From contig JAYPHU010000031.1 in assembly GCA_038127535.1 (NCBI GenBank), forward strand, positions 1 through 39,455: DNA of 39,455 bases. Direction: 5' to 3'. Below are positions 15,425 through 24,139 of this stretch, one piece after another. The stretch is from JAYPHU01 sp038127535 (GTDB taxonomy: Bacteria > Pseudomonadota > Alphaproteobacteria > Rhodospirillales > UBA2165). Numbering within the stretch: the first letter of the stretch is position 1; each line of letters starts with the position of its first letter. The translations under genes and the position numbers were made by a program. The notes below the pieces were generated by a model that was not told the DNA's origin, ran no database searches, and was given only the letters and a program-made list of their open reading frames with translations.

Positions 15425-17302
15425 TTGAGCAGCGCCGCTAAACGCCGCAAGGAAGCCAGCAAAACACCTCGCTCGATTGAAGGTGTGGAAGAAGCGCTTT
15501 ACCGGGATGGTGAGGTGATTTTCCGGGAAGGCGACCGCAGCCTGACCGCCTTCGTATTGGCGTCTGGCCGGGTTGAGCTGATCAAGAGTACGGTCAACGG
15601 CCCGGTGCGTTTGGCGTTATTGGGCCCCGGCGAAGTGTTCGGCGAGATGGGCGTGATCGATATTTCCGTCCGCAGCACTACCGCCCGCGCCGTCGGCGAC
15701 ACGGTGGTCGAAGTTGTCGACCGCAAGGGCTTCGTCTCTTACCTGCAAAGCGAGCCGGATGTGGCAATGCAGGTGATCGGCACACTCTCGGAACGGCTGC
15801 GCCGCACCAACGCCCTGCTCACGAGCGCCCAGTCCCGCGAGGTGCTGGCCAAAGTTCACAAGAAGCCCTCTTTGTGGAACATGATCGGCGCCCTGGTGTC
15901 CCGTCGGGCCCCGGCAAAGATAGCCCTGGATATCCGGATCGCGCCGTTTGCCGGTGACGAGAACAACGCCCAGCTGGCGATTGTCGCCGGCGCGCTCATG
16001 CGAGACAACGAAATCGGCGTCAAAATTCTGCCCGAGCCCTTGCCGGTGGATCCGGCAGAGCCTTTGGCCAATGTGCTGGAAGAAGCCTATGCTGAAGGCC
16101 GGAAAATCCTCCGTAAGGAAAAAGCCGATCTGCTGGTTTGGGGTGAAGTCAACGCCATCTCCAACGTCATCCGGCTGCGGTTTATCTCCCGCTCTTCGGC
16201 GGTCGACCTGCCCGGCCGGTTTCTGATCACCGACAGTTTGTCATTACCGACAGACTTTACCTCAGATCTCGAAAGCCTGCTGGTGGCGGTTTCCGTCGCC
16301 GCCGTGACACCCCGTAGCGAAGCTCACGCCTTGCGAATTCGTCCCATCCTGGCGCAGGTTGCCGAGGGCGCCCGGGACGCCGCCGCGCAGCCGCCCATGG
16401 AGCTGACCATTTCTGATCAGGCGTCCATTCAAATGTGCTACGGCAACCTAATTGCCGCCGCCGGCCAGCAAAGCAGCGAGACCAGCTGGTATCGCGCAGC
16501 CGGTGACGCCTACGAATCCGCCTTGGGCTATTTCAACGAGAACGACGTGCCTATGGAATGGGCCAACGCCCAATATCATCTGGGACGGGTGCACCAATTG
16601 ACCGGCGAAAAGACGGCCGACATGGAGATGCTGGACCAGGCTCGTCAATGTTATCTGGCGGCGGTCGAGTATTACACAAAGGACCGGTTCCCGAGGGAAT
16701 GGGGTCATCTGCAATTCCGCCTCGGCAATGTGCATTACCGGCTCGACGGCGCCAGCGGCGATACGGATCAACTTAAAGAAGCCCTCGGCTATTATCAGGC
16801 CGCCCTACAGGTGTTCAATCAGACCGACGCGCCGCTTAAGTGGGCGGAGATCAAAAACGCGCAAGGGCAGGTGCTGCAGGTCTGGGGAGATGTCGCCCGC
16901 AGCCCGGAACTGATCGACCGCGCCGTCCAGGCGTGCCTGGAAGCGCTGGTGATCCGCAATCGCGAAGAAACGCCACTGCCTTGGGCGGCGACACAGAACA
17001 ATCTGGGCTCGGCCCTGTTTATGCTGGGCAAGATGAGCACGGAGCCCCGGCATCTGGAAGGCGCGGCAGAGGCGTTCGGCAAAGCGCTCTCGATCTATCA
17101 GGCCTATGGCTGGGCCCGCCAGGCCAAGGTGGCGGAGCGGAATATGTCCCGCGCCGAGGATATGTTGGCGGCGCAGCGGCCCAAGCCGGTCCCGGTTATC
17201 GACTGGGAAACCGAAGAGGAGCGCGACGAGGAAATCGTCGATGATTTGGCCCAGATGTGGGAGCGTCAACGCACCCGCAAGGCCAAGGAAACTGTCGTAT
17301 AG
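15425..17302 (+). CDS. cyclic-nucleotide-binding protein with 47-residue Trp-marked TPR-like repeats
   Basis: A 625-residue protein with no signal peptide or membrane segment. Residues ~22-130 are a cNMP-binding domain: DGEVIFREGD, SGRVELIK, and the phosphate-binding cassette FGEMGVIDISVRSTTARA with Gly73, Glu74 and Arg83. Residues ~150-300 form an alpha/beta region with ADLLVWGEVNAISNVIRLRF, resembling the TolB/FlgO-like domain placed before TPRs in some proteobacteria. From ~340 there are helical repeats. Trp379, Trp426, Trp473 and Trp520 are spaced exactly 47 residues apart, each after a P-x-x pattern (VPMEWA, FPREWG, APLKWA, TPLPWA). The C-terminus is acidic (EEERDEEIVDD). The start is TTG 15425 after GGAACGGAC, with no better alternative. 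Probably a cytosolic cNMP-responsive scaffold; function and partners are unknown. Confidence 0.85.
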   Translation: MSSAAKRRKEASKTPRSIEGVEEALYRDGEVIFREGDRSLTAFVLASGRVELIKSTVNGPVRLALLGPGEVFGEMGVIDISVRSTTARAVGDTVVEVVDRKGFVSYLQSEPDVAMQVIGTLSERLRRTNALLTSAQSREVLAKVHKKPSLWNMIGALVSRRAPAKIALDIRIAPFAGDENNAQLAIVAGALMRDNEIGVKILPEPLPVDPAEPLANVLEEAYAEGRKILRKEKADLLVWGEVNAISNVIRLRFISRSSAVDLPGRFLITDSLSLPTDFTSDLESLLVAVSVAAVTPRSEAHALRIRPILAQVAEGARDAAAQPPMELTISDQASIQMCYGNLIAAAGQQSSETSWYRAAGDAYESALGYFNENDVPMEWANAQYHLGRVHQLTGEKTADMEMLDQARQCYLAAVEYYTKDRFPREWGHLQFRLGNVHYRLDGASGDTDQLKEALGYYQAALQVFNQTDAPLKWAEIKNAQGQVLQVWGDVARSPELIDRAVQACLEALVIRNREETPLPWAATQNNLGSALFMLGKMSTEPRHLEGAAEAFGKALSIYQAYGWARQAKVAERNMSRAEDMLAAQRPKPVPVIDWETEEERDEEIVDDLAQMWERQRTRKAKETVV

Positions 17303-17404
17303 CCGGCCTTTCACCTCACCGTCCGGCCAATTTGGTCTGGACTTCCCAGATTTACATCCCAAAATCCCGGCCAAACAGTCATCTGATCAGGGAACCCGCG
17401 ATCC

Positions 17405-17806
17405 ATGCCGGAGACCGAAAGCGTACTTGCCGCCAATGAGGCGTTTTACTCGGCGCTGCTCACCTGCGACTTCGAGCTAATGGAGGAGTTGTGGGCGACG
17501 GACGCGCCGGTGAACTGCATTCATCCGGGCTGGCACAATCTGGTCGGCCGCGAGGCGGTGATGGAGAGCTGGCGGGCGATCTTGATCAACAACGCGCCGC
17601 CCAACATGACCGTGCATGAACCCGGGGCGACCATCTACGATGACTTGGCCGTGGTTATTTGCTCGGAGGTTTTTCCCGAGATGACGCTGGTGGCGACCAA
17701 TATCTTCATCCGAGAAGACGGCGACTGGAAGATGATCCTGCATCAGGCCGGCGGCTCCGTGCAGTCCCTGGCCAAGTTGGGCAATCAAGGGGGCTACCTG
17801 CAGTAA
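17405..17806 (+). CDS. SnoaL-like / NTF2-fold protein
   Basis: A 133-residue cone-shaped NTF2-fold protein: VLAANEAFYSALLTCDFELMEELWATDAPVNCIHPGW is split between the first helix and strand, followed by LVGREAVMESWRAIL, and the sheet (TIYDDLAVVICSEVF, LVATNIFIREDGDWKMILHQAG). The pattern matches the SnoaL/DUF4440 group common in Rhodospirillales. Members include isomerases, dehydratases and ligand-binding proteins, and the pocket residues do not tell which. It starts 102 bases after the cNMP-repeat gene on the same strand. The region downstream is decayed. Confidence 0.8.
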   Translation: MPETESVLAANEAFYSALLTCDFELMEELWATDAPVNCIHPGWHNLVGREAVMESWRAILINNAPPNMTVHEPGATIYDDLAVVICSEVFPEMTLVATNIFIREDGDWKMILHQAGGSVQSLAKLGNQGGYLQ

Positions 17807-17877
17807 GATTTTTTCGGGAGTCGACCGATACCAGTATGCTACCGTCGGTCATCACTTGGTGAAAGTGGAGGCCAAAA

Positions 17878-18729
17878 ATCAAGAACTCAAAAATCGAAGT
17901 GGAGCAGGTGGGCGCCAAGCTGGGCGCGGTCATTCATAATATCGACCTAACCAAGGATGTCTCGCCGGCGAAAAGGGACGTCCTCTGTCAGGCTCTTGAC
18001 GATCACCAAGTCATCTTTTTGCCTGACCAAAATTTGACCCCCGCCTAACAGAGAGAGGCGACCCGAATTTTCGGACCGCTGCTGCCGTCTGATACGTTCT
18101 TCGATCATCTGGATGACGATCCCGAACTGGAAATTTTGATCAACGATGAGAACATGCCGCCGGTTTGCAACTCCAGGTGGCACGCCGATCTAACCTGGGC
18201 CGAGGAGCCGCCCGGAGGCACCAGCCTCTATTCCCGAAAGCTTCCGGGAAACGGGAAAGGCAATACCCAGTGAACCAGCATGATCGCCGCCTACCAGTCG
18301 TTGTCCGAAAGAATGAAAACGTACTTGGAAGGTCTCACGGTGGTCCATAGTTGGGATATGATATTGGCCGGCCGCTAGGGAATGTTGGCCACGGGCGAAG
18401 AGTATTTCCTGAAGCGGAAAAGAGAAAACCCGCCCATTGAGCAGCCGCTCATCAGAACCCAACCGCGAACCGCCAAGAAAGTCCTCAACGTCAACCCCAC
18501 GTTCACCAGCTATATCGTCGGTCTCCGGCGCCACGAAAGTGAAGGCATTTTGAACTACCTATTCACGTTGCCGGCCCGGCCGGAGTTTCAATATCGGCAC
18601 AATTGGGAAGTGGGAATGCTGGCGGTTTGGGACAACACGGCCACGCAGCATGCCGCCGTCGATAACTTCTTTCCCGAGTACAGAGAGCTGACCAGGGTGA
18701 CCTTCGGCGGCCATGGCAAGCCTTTTTAG
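17878..18729 (+). pseudogene. TauD/TfdA-family Fe(II)/2-oxoglutarate dioxygenase, inactivated by point mutations
   Basis: One reading frame from 17878 to TAG 18727..18729 reads a full-length TauD-like dioxygenase (~280 codons): VEQVGAKLGAVIHNIDL, DDHQVIFLPDQNLT, WHADLTWAEEPPGGTSLYS (iron ligands His and Asp of HxD), and the C-terminal YRHNWEVGMLAVWDNTATQH with the distal His, then RVTFGGHGKP. It is broken by three in-frame stops: TAA 18046, TGA 18271 (where the family has Trp, TQW) and TAG 18376. The expected start codon after the ribosome site GTGGAGG is ATC (17878), probably a mutated ATG. No frameshift is present. Length and all iron ligands persist, so inactivation looks recent. The original substrate is unknown. 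Confidence 0.88.
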
Positions 18730-18839
18730 GGCGTGAACCCGCGCCGGAAGCAACTAAACACTGTTACGACGACTCGATACTGTTTTAGCCTAGAACTTGA
18801 TTTTTAGCCTTCGGGATAGCAAGCGGGAAATTCCACATC

Positions 18840-19222
18840 GTGAGTAAGAGTAGGCCACAAGACTTCAGCGATTATTCGCCCAATCCGGAGCTATTGGCGT
18901 TGCTGCCGGATGAAACGGGAAACGATATAAACGGCCTCGGTGATACTGTCGCCCGCAACCTGAAGCCGGTCATGTGGTATGACCCAAACATCATTCCCCA
19001 TGGTCCCGTGCAGAAGTGGTTTTCTCAACGTGGCAATAGTCACAAGAAGATTGGGAAACTTGGGACGGCAGCGGTGATAGGTGACCATGGCGCGTCGGGC
19101 GTAGCCCAGAGGCGGCCGAATTGGTCATCAGCGAGAACGAGGTGAGCCGAGTTTGTGACGCCGTGGTCGATACCGTCCGACAAATAGACCCAATTACGCT
19201 GACGATATCCGATGCGGGCTGA
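18840..19222 (+). pseudogene. unidentified remnant, probably a degraded gene
   Basis: From GTG 18840 a 101-codon frame runs to 19145 (DYSPNPELLALLPDE, then NLKPVMWYDPNIIPHG, then WFSQRGNSHKK). I recognise no family. After about 19115 a different frame reads LVISENEVSRVCDAVVDTV up to TGA 19220..19222. That stretch resembles the last helix of class-III aminotransferases, though the match is short and weak. A frameshift and internal loss would explain both pieces, but they could also be unrelated. It lies between the decayed dioxygenase and a GFA gene, in a stretch with no intact plus-strand gene. Confidence 0.35.
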
Positions 19223-19231
19223 CGGCAGGGG

Positions 19232-19699
19232 CTAGCGCTTGTTGCCGCCTCTCAGCGCAGACCGATCCTCATTGACCTGACGATGCCCAGGGAAATCCTC
19301 GTGTTTCTCCTCGACATCATTTGAGACAAACGGCGCCTTCGTGCGGCAAAATATTTCCCGGGTGATCTCAAACCAAAACGTCGGCGGATCGAACGTTCCC
19401 GCCGCAACGGATGTCCTGTTCGGACGCATGCTGATTTTCTCAAGGACTGTGGTGCCGCATTTTGGGCAAAACCAGTTCGTGACGGCGCCGCCGGATTCCG
19501 TGTCGAAACTAAATTCCGTCAACTCCCCCTGGGTAATGGTTATCTGGTCGTCATCGAAGAAGGCCGAAACGCCGAAGGCGGAGCCCGTTCTGGTCTGGCA
19601 ATAGCGGCAATGACACACCCCAACCGGAAAGGGTTGGCCACGGGTTTCATATCTTACCGCGCCGCAGGCGCATCCGCCTTGATGGATTTCATCCGTCAT
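19232..19699 (-). CDS. GFA-family (CENP-V/GFA domain) zinc protein
   Basis: A 155-residue protein with the full GFA-domain cysteine pattern: GGCACGAVRYE, then VCHCRYCQTRTGSAFG and FCPKCGTTV. Two zinc sites are expected (structural CxC...CxxC, catalytic CxxC). Members were first described as glutathione-dependent formaldehyde-activating enzymes, but most have unproven activity, so I avoid that name. The start is ATG 19699 (MTDEIHQGGC). It lies downstream of a CMD-family gene on the same strand, with a hairpin between them. Confidence 0.85.
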   Translation of the reverse strand: MTDEIHQGGCACGAVRYETRGQPFPVGVCHCRYCQTRTGSAFGVSAFFDDDQITITQGELTEFSFDTESGGAVTNWFCPKCGTTVLEKISMRPNRTSVAAGTFDPPTFWFEITREIFCRTKAPFVSNDVEEKHEDFPGHRQVNEDRSALRGGNKR

Positions 19700-19724
19700 A
19701 TAAGTCCTCAACGCTCCAAATTTG

Positions 19725-19747
19725 GCCGGCCGGCTTTAGTGGCCGGC
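19725..19747. terminator. hairpin between CMD-family and GFA genes
   Basis: GCCGGCC (19725..19731) and GGCCGGC (19741..19747) form a perfect 7-bp stem with a 9-base loop directly after the stop codon of the minus-strand CMD-family gene. No clear U-tract follows (minus strand continues CAAATTTGG), so it is either a weak terminator or a stabilising intercistronic hairpin. Confidence 0.35.
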
Positions 19748-19750
19748 GCG

Positions 19751-20350
19751 CTACTCCGCCGCGTGTTTGCCGACTTCCCAGCCGCTTTGGGCGAGATGGT
19801 CTTCGGCATACTCGACCGGCACCGCTTCCAGTTCGGTCGCCATGGTATCGTTCCAGCGGTTGAGGAACCCGAACACCGCGATCTGACCGACCAGCTCAAC
19901 GATCTGACGGTCGGTGAAATGCTTCTTGAGTTCGTCGAAATCTTCATCGGTCACCGCGTTGGGGGACGCGGCTGCGCTTTGCGCAACCCGCAGCGCCGCC
20001 CGTTCGGCCTCAGAAAACAGTGGGCTGGTCTCATACTCCCAGGCGGCTTGCATCTTCTCGACCGGGATGCCGCCGGAGCGGGTCGCCTGAAACCCGGTAT
20101 GCGCGGTGCAGTACTGACAGCCGGAGGATTTGCTCACCACGTAGCTGACCAAGCGCTTCATCTCGACCGGCAGTTCCGTGGCGCCGAAGTTCACCGTCCG
20201 GGCCAGTTGCAGAAACGCCTGCGCCAGTTCCGGCCAGTGGGCCATGGTCAAAAAGCTGTTGGCTGGGAATCCCATATTCTCTGTGGACTTGGCGATTAGG
20301 TCTTTGACGAAATCATTCGCGTCGGGAGCGAGCGGCTCAATTCTCGGCAT
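19751..20350 (-). CDS. carboxymuconolactone decarboxylase / AhpD-like family protein
   Basis: A 199-residue helical protein with the AhpD-like active site SGCQYCTAHTG (CxxC plus His) preceded by VEMKRLVSYVVSKSS, the expected E-x(n)-CxxCxxxH layout. The C-terminal half (DRQIVELVGQIAVFGFLNRWND) is the second all-helical repeat. Such proteins reduce peroxides through the redox Cys pair; true gamma-carboxymuconolactone decarboxylases lack it, so a peroxidase-type role is more likely. The start is ATG 20350 (MPRIEPL) after a strong AGGAGGAC ribosome site. Confidence 0.85.
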   Translation of the reverse strand: MPRIEPLAPDANDFVKDLIAKSTENMGFPANSFLTMAHWPELAQAFLQLARTVNFGATELPVEMKRLVSYVVSKSSGCQYCTAHTGFQATRSGGIPVEKMQAAWEYETSPLFSEAERAALRVAQSAAASPNAVTDEDFDELKKHFTDRQIVELVGQIAVFGFLNRWNDTMATELEAVPVEYAEDHLAQSGWEVGKHAAE

Positions 20351-20464
20351 GGTTTGTCCTCCTGCTGAAATGTGGTTGACCAAATTGGTAGGCCAAACCG
20401 CGCCGCGACTCCAAGAAAATAGCGTGGCTATTCACGGGGTGAAAAACGGTGGTTAGCACGCCGT

Positions 20465-21214
20465 TTAGTCCAGCACGGCGCTCAGCGTCGGCCCGATCTC
20501 CAGGTTGAGGGTGAGGTCGGCGATACCGTCCAGTTCCGTCGGATCACGGGTGAGGATCACCAGCTTGGCGCCTGACTGTTTGGCCAGCACCGGCAGGCCG
20601 GCGGCTGGATACACCACGAGGGATGAACCGATGGCGATGAACAGATCGCAGCTCATGGAATCGTCCTGAGCCTGGATCATATCGGCTTCCGGCATGGGCT
20701 GGCCGAAGGAAATGGTGGCGGTCTTCACATGGCCGCCGCACTCCTCGCAGATCGGCAGGGTGCCGTCCGCTTCGAACGCGATTTTGATCGGTTCCAGCTC
20801 ATAGCGTTTCTTGCAGTCCAAGCACGCTGCATAGGTCGCGTTGCCGTGAATTTCGATAATCTCGTCGTCGGGCACGCCGGCGGCCTGGTGCAGCCCGTCG
20901 ATGTTCTGGGTGATCACCTTGCGGACCTTGCCTTGGTTCACCAGCTTGGCCACGGCCAGATGCCCGGCGTTGGGCTTGGCCGACAACAGCGTCTTGTCGG
21001 TTTCGATCTTGCGCTTCCAGGTTTCCCGGCGCGCCTCTTCCGAGGCCATGAAATCCTGGAAATAGACCGGCTGATTGGTTGTCCAGATGCCGCCGGGGCT
21101 GCGAAAATCGGGAATGCCGGACTCCGTGCTGATGCCGGCGCCGGTAAAGATGACGATATTGTCGCGCGCCGCTACCATTTCGCGGAGCGCTTGAATGTCG
21201 GGGTTTTCTGTCAC
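20465..21214 (-). CDS. sirtuin, NAD-dependent protein deacylase (Sir2/CobB family)
   Basis: A 249-residue sirtuin. NAD binding is shown by FTGAGIST (25-27 GAG), GIPDFRSPGG (Asp36, Arg38) and TQNIDGLHQAAG (103-106). The catalytic base is His123 in EIHGN. The zinc ribbon is CLDC...CEEC (Cys131, 134, 156, 159). The late ATISFGQPMP and AIGSSLVVYPAAGLP blocks complete the Rossmann fold. The start is GTG 21214, five bases after GGAGG; an upstream extension in the same frame has no family similarity. The Tyr/Arg pair of SIRT5-like desuccinylases is not seen, so it is likely a deacetylase or general deacylase. Confidence 0.93.
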   Translation of the reverse strand: MTENPDIQALREMVAARDNIVIFTGAGISTESGIPDFRSPGGIWTTNQPVYFQDFMASEEARRETWKRKIETDKTLLSAKPNAGHLAVAKLVNQGKVRKVITQNIDGLHQAAGVPDDEIIEIHGNATYAACLDCKKRYELEPIKIAFEADGTLPICEECGGHVKTATISFGQPMPEADMIQAQDDSMSCDLFIAIGSSLVVYPAAGLPVLAKQSGAKLVILTRDPTELDGIADLTLNLEIGPTLSAVLD

Positions 21215-21355
21215 ATTCCCTCCGAATATTGGAGCCGCATTAGAGCAAATCCAAACCGCCCGGTCACGGCCCCAAGCAACTGTGATTGCTTTTCCCGGTC
21301 CGGCCTTGAACAATGGCCGCATGAGCACATCGCCATTTGGGGGAGACATTTTGAG

Positions 21356-21700
21356 ATGAAGGTCAATCGCTTAGCCGACTTGAAGGAATACGAGGCCTCC
21401 GGCCATTTCGATATGAAGGGCCTCCGCCTGCAGGGGTTTGACGCCAGCGACGCGGAGAATTTCTGGGTGGGCTTGTCGTACTTTTTGCCGGGGGGCGGCA
21501 CGACCCACACGGCAACGCCATTGGAGAAAGTCTATGTGGGGATTGAGGGCGACCTGACCATTGTCACCGACGACGGGGAAGACACGCTGGGCCCGCTGGA
21601 TTCGTGTTACCTCGCGCCCAATGAAGGCCGGTCGATCATCAACCGGACCAATAAAATTGCGTCCATTTTGGTGATTATGCCTTATCCGCCGAAAGACTAA
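21356..21700 (+). CDS. small single-domain cupin
   Basis: A 114-residue cupin-type protein: PGGGTTHTATPLEKVYVGIEGDLTIVTDDGEDTLGPLDSCYLAPNEGRSIIN split over the two cupin motifs. Only one metal-ligand-like His (HTATPLEKVY) precedes the Glu, and the second motif lacks the usual His, so metal binding may be weak or lost. The start is ATG 21356, following GGGGGAGAC. It diverges from the sirtuin gene across a 141-base gap that shows nothing recognisable. Its stop overlaps the stop of the convergent GNAT gene by four bases (CTAA shared). Confidence 0.75.
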   Translation: MKVNRLADLKEYEASGHFDMKGLRLQGFDASDAENFWVGLSYFLPGGGTTHTATPLEKVYVGIEGDLTIVTDDGEDTLGPLDSCYLAPNEGRSIINRTNKIASILVIMPYPPKD

Positions 21701-22167
21701 ACCAGAGCGGCGGGCCGTTTCTTCAACGGCTTCGACATTTCGAAACAGGCCAGCCAGTCGTGTTCGTCCTCCGCATCGACGGAGAATCCACATCGTTCGA
21801 ACACAGGGCGCGCCAGCAGAATGGCCCGGGTGCTGATCCGGTCCAGGCCGCGCTTGCGGGCATCGCTCTCCAAAGCACGGAGGATGTCGGTCGCCGCACC
21901 CTGCCGCGCTCGGCGCGGATGGCACATCAGATACAGGATATATAGCGTCCCGAAGGCGAATACCTCGTCGGCGTCCTCGGCCACATAGGAGATCGGAGCG
22001 GCGTTCATGGTCTCCCGCCAGCTCTGAGGAGTGGATTGCCTACTGAGCCAAATCTCAACCTCCTCCGCGCTATAGGCGTTACTTCCGGTCACGCGTATGG
22101 CTTCGGTCATCACAAATTGGGTGACCGGCGCATCATCCGGCAGATAACCGCGGATTGAATAGGTCAT
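21697..22167 (-). CDS. GNAT-family N-acetyltransferase
   Basis: A 156-residue acetyltransferase. Motif A is LYILYLMCHPRRARQGAATDILRALESDARKRG, the usual beta4/alpha3 acetyl-CoA site with R-R-x-x-x-G-x-A/G in place of Q/R-x-x-G-x-G/A. This is followed by ISTRAILLARPVFERCGF, the conserved 'A-x-x-[FY]-x-x-x-GF' of the last strand. It begins TYSIRGYLPDDAP as typical GNATs do. The substrate is not predictable. The ATG at 22167 lacks a good ribosome site. Confidence 0.82.
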   Translation of the reverse strand: MTYSIRGYLPDDAPVTQFVMTEAIRVTGSNAYSAEEVEIWLSRQSTPQSWRETMNAAPISYVAEDADEVFAFGTLYILYLMCHPRRARQGAATDILRALESDARKRGLDRISTRAILLARPVFERCGFSVDAEDEHDWLACFEMSKPLKKRPAALV

Positions 22168-22239
22168 GAGTAGAATAATAAATGAAATTGCGCCCGTAGG
22201 ACGGGTACTGTAACCGATGAAATCTTCGGTTGGTAAGTC

Positions 22240-22743
22240 TTAATTCGCGTCTAACCCGGTAAATCTGCCGTCGCCGTAAATGAGCGGTTCGCCGTCGCCG
22301 TGCAGAACACCCACAATCCGGCCGATAAAAATCGTATGGGTGCCGGCTTCCACGCACTCGGCAACCTGACAATCGAAACCGACCAGGGCGCCAGCCAGGA
22401 TCGGTGCGCCGGTGCTGACGGTCTTCCAGTCGCCGAGGCCGAACCGTTCCTCCCGGGCGGCCCCGTCCATGCCGGCGAACCGCATGGCGATATTTTCCTG
22501 ATCCCGAGCCAGGACATTCAGGCCGAAGGAGCCTTCGTTCAGAATAAGATCATGAGAGTGCGCGCTGCGGTTGATGCAGATCAGAAGCTGTGGCGGTTCC
22601 GCCGAAACGGAGCAAGCCGCCGTCGCCGTCAGCCCGTCCTGAACGCCGTCATTGGAGACGGTGACCACGTTGACCGAGGCGGCCAATTGACGCATGCCGG
22701 TTTTGAAATCGTCCTCGGAGATATCCTGAAATGTATCTGGCAC
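22240..22743 (-). CDS. flavin reductase-like FMN-binding split-barrel protein
   Basis: A 167-residue protein of the HpaC/flavin reductase family: ASVNVVTVSNDGVQDGLTATAACSVSAEPPQLLICIN is the FMN phosphate-binding half, FGLNVLARDQENIAMRFAG the dimer strand, and LIYGDGRFTGL the terminal GDGR-like motif. Such enzymes give reduced flavin to a partner monooxygenase. No two-component monooxygenase is adjacent. The start is GTG 22743 in a weak context. The 71-base gap to the GNAT gene shows nothing notable. Confidence 0.88.
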   Translation of the reverse strand: MPDTFQDISEDDFKTGMRQLAASVNVVTVSNDGVQDGLTATAACSVSAEPPQLLICINRSAHSHDLILNEGSFGLNVLARDQENIAMRFAGMDGAAREERFGLGDWKTVSTGAPILAGALVGFDCQVAECVEAGTHTIFIGRIVGVLHGDGEPLIYGDGRFTGLDAN

Positions 22744-23017
22744 GTCTTGTCCCGCTTTTTTTAATATCGCTGTCGATTAGTGGGACATATCCCATATGCT
22801 CGGCTCGTTAAAGGCCCAGATCGCCAATTTTCACCCCACGAGCACATTGTGAATGGCGAACTCTTGACTAAGCCACCAAGCGGCAAGTCTGATATAAGAT
22901 TTGCGTCACGCTGCCTGAAAAAGCTATGTTAAGGCCTTCCGGCAGGTCCATCTACTTATCCGGAAAGAGGGTCCGCGCGGCGGTCCTGTCAATTCGTGCA
23001 TCCCAAGGGAGGTATTT

Positions 23018-24106
23018 ATGCGCTCTATATCTAAAACTCTACTGGGCCTTACCGCTGCGGCGGTGATTGCCGGTGGCGCTTTCGCGACCAGCAGCCCGGT
23101 TGACGCGAAGACTATTAATGTCCGGATTGCTTCCGGTCACCCGCCGACGGTTGTTTACGCCGGCCTGATGAAGAATTACTTCCAGGTTGAGCTGAAGAAA
23201 GCCGTCGAAGCCAAGACCAGCCACAAGATCAACTTCATCGAAGGCTATTCCGGCTCGATCGTGAAAGTGTTCGACACGTTTGAAGGCGTTCAGAACGGCG
23301 TCGTAGATGTGGGCGGCTTCTGCTACTGCTTCGAAGCGTCCAAGCTGAAAATGCACGCGTTCCAGATCATGCTGCCCTTCGGCACCATGGATCCGGTGCA
23401 GAGTGTCGCCATCGCCACCAGCGTGTACGACCAGTTCCCGAGCCTGGCCAAGCGCTTCCAGCGTTTTGACCAAACCCTGCTCGCCATCATCGGCGACGGC
23501 GGCTACAACCTGGGCACCCAGTTCCCGTGGAAGGAAACTTCTGACCTCAAGGGTAAGAAGATTCTCGGCGCGGGCCTGAACCTGAACTGGCTGAAGCAAG
23601 CCAATATTGGCATCGTCGCGGTGACCGATGGTCTGCCGGGCTGGTACCAGAAGCTGAAGACCGGTGTGGCCGAGGGCGGCATCATGTTCCCCAGCGCCTG
23701 GGGTCCTGTGTTCAAGCTACACGAAGTCGGCAAGTACTACACGGAGATCGGCTTTGGCTCGATCACTTGGCACGGCCTGACGGTCAATAACCGCTACTGG
23801 GCGAGCCTGCCTCCGGAAGTCAAACCGATCTTCCAGGAAGTGGCCAAGAAGTACCAAGTGCTGACCGGTTCCTTCAACAAGAAGGGCTATGAAAGCGATA
23901 TGGCTTGGTTGCGCAAGAACATCACGGTCACCAAGCTGCCGGACGCCGTCCGTCAGGATTGGGCTGAGAAGCTGGCTCATTGGCCGCAACAGCACGCCAC
24001 TGCGCTAGAAAAAGAAGGCTTCCCGGCCGTCAAAATTCTCAACGCGACTCTCGATGCGGCTGAGAAGGTTGGCTACAAGTGGCCGGTGCGTTACGTCGTC
24101 AAATAA
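23018..24106 (+). CDS. dctP: TRAP transporter solute-binding protein, DctP family
   Basis: A 362-residue periplasmic binding protein. Residues 1-30 are a Sec signal peptide ending SSPVDA before KTINVRIASG. The DctP fold continues with GHPPTVVYAGLMKNYF, TFEGVQNGVVDVGGFCYC, the hinge region DLKGKKILGAG (the usual Arg of the G-x-K-x-R motif is replaced by ILGAG) and GLPGWYQKLKTGVAEGGIMFP. It captures its ligand and delivers it to the DctQM channel encoded next. The absent canonical Arg suggests a ligand other than a simple C4-dicarboxylate. A strong AAGGGAGG ribosome site precedes ATG. The 274-base upstream region contains TTGACT and TATAAG, 23 bases apart, not a convincing promoter. Confidence 0.9.
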   Translation: MRSISKTLLGLTAAAVIAGGAFATSSPVDAKTINVRIASGHPPTVVYAGLMKNYFQVELKKAVEAKTSHKINFIEGYSGSIVKVFDTFEGVQNGVVDVGGFCYCFEASKLKMHAFQIMLPFGTMDPVQSVAIATSVYDQFPSLAKRFQRFDQTLLAIIGDGGYNLGTQFPWKETSDLKGKKILGAGLNLNWLKQANIGIVAVTDGLPGWYQKLKTGVAEGGIMFPSAWGPVFKLHEVGKYYTEIGFGSITWHGLTVNNRYWASLPPEVKPIFQEVAKKYQVLTGSFNKKGYESDMAWLRKNITVTKLPDAVRQDWAEKLAHWPQQHATALEKEGFPAVKILNATLDAAEKVGYKWPVRYVVK

Positions 24107-24139
24107 TCCGGCGACTTGTATCTAAAGTCTGACGTGATT

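Noticed and set aside
17878..18729. Programmed stop-codon readthrough or recoding in the dioxygenase gene.
   Set aside because: Three different stop codons plus a lost start codon fit simple decay; no readthrough signals are seen, and other genes use all three stops normally.
22864..22898. TTGACT and TATAAG upstream of dctP as a promoter.
   Set aside because: The spacer would be 23 bases, well outside the usual 16-18, so I do not call it.
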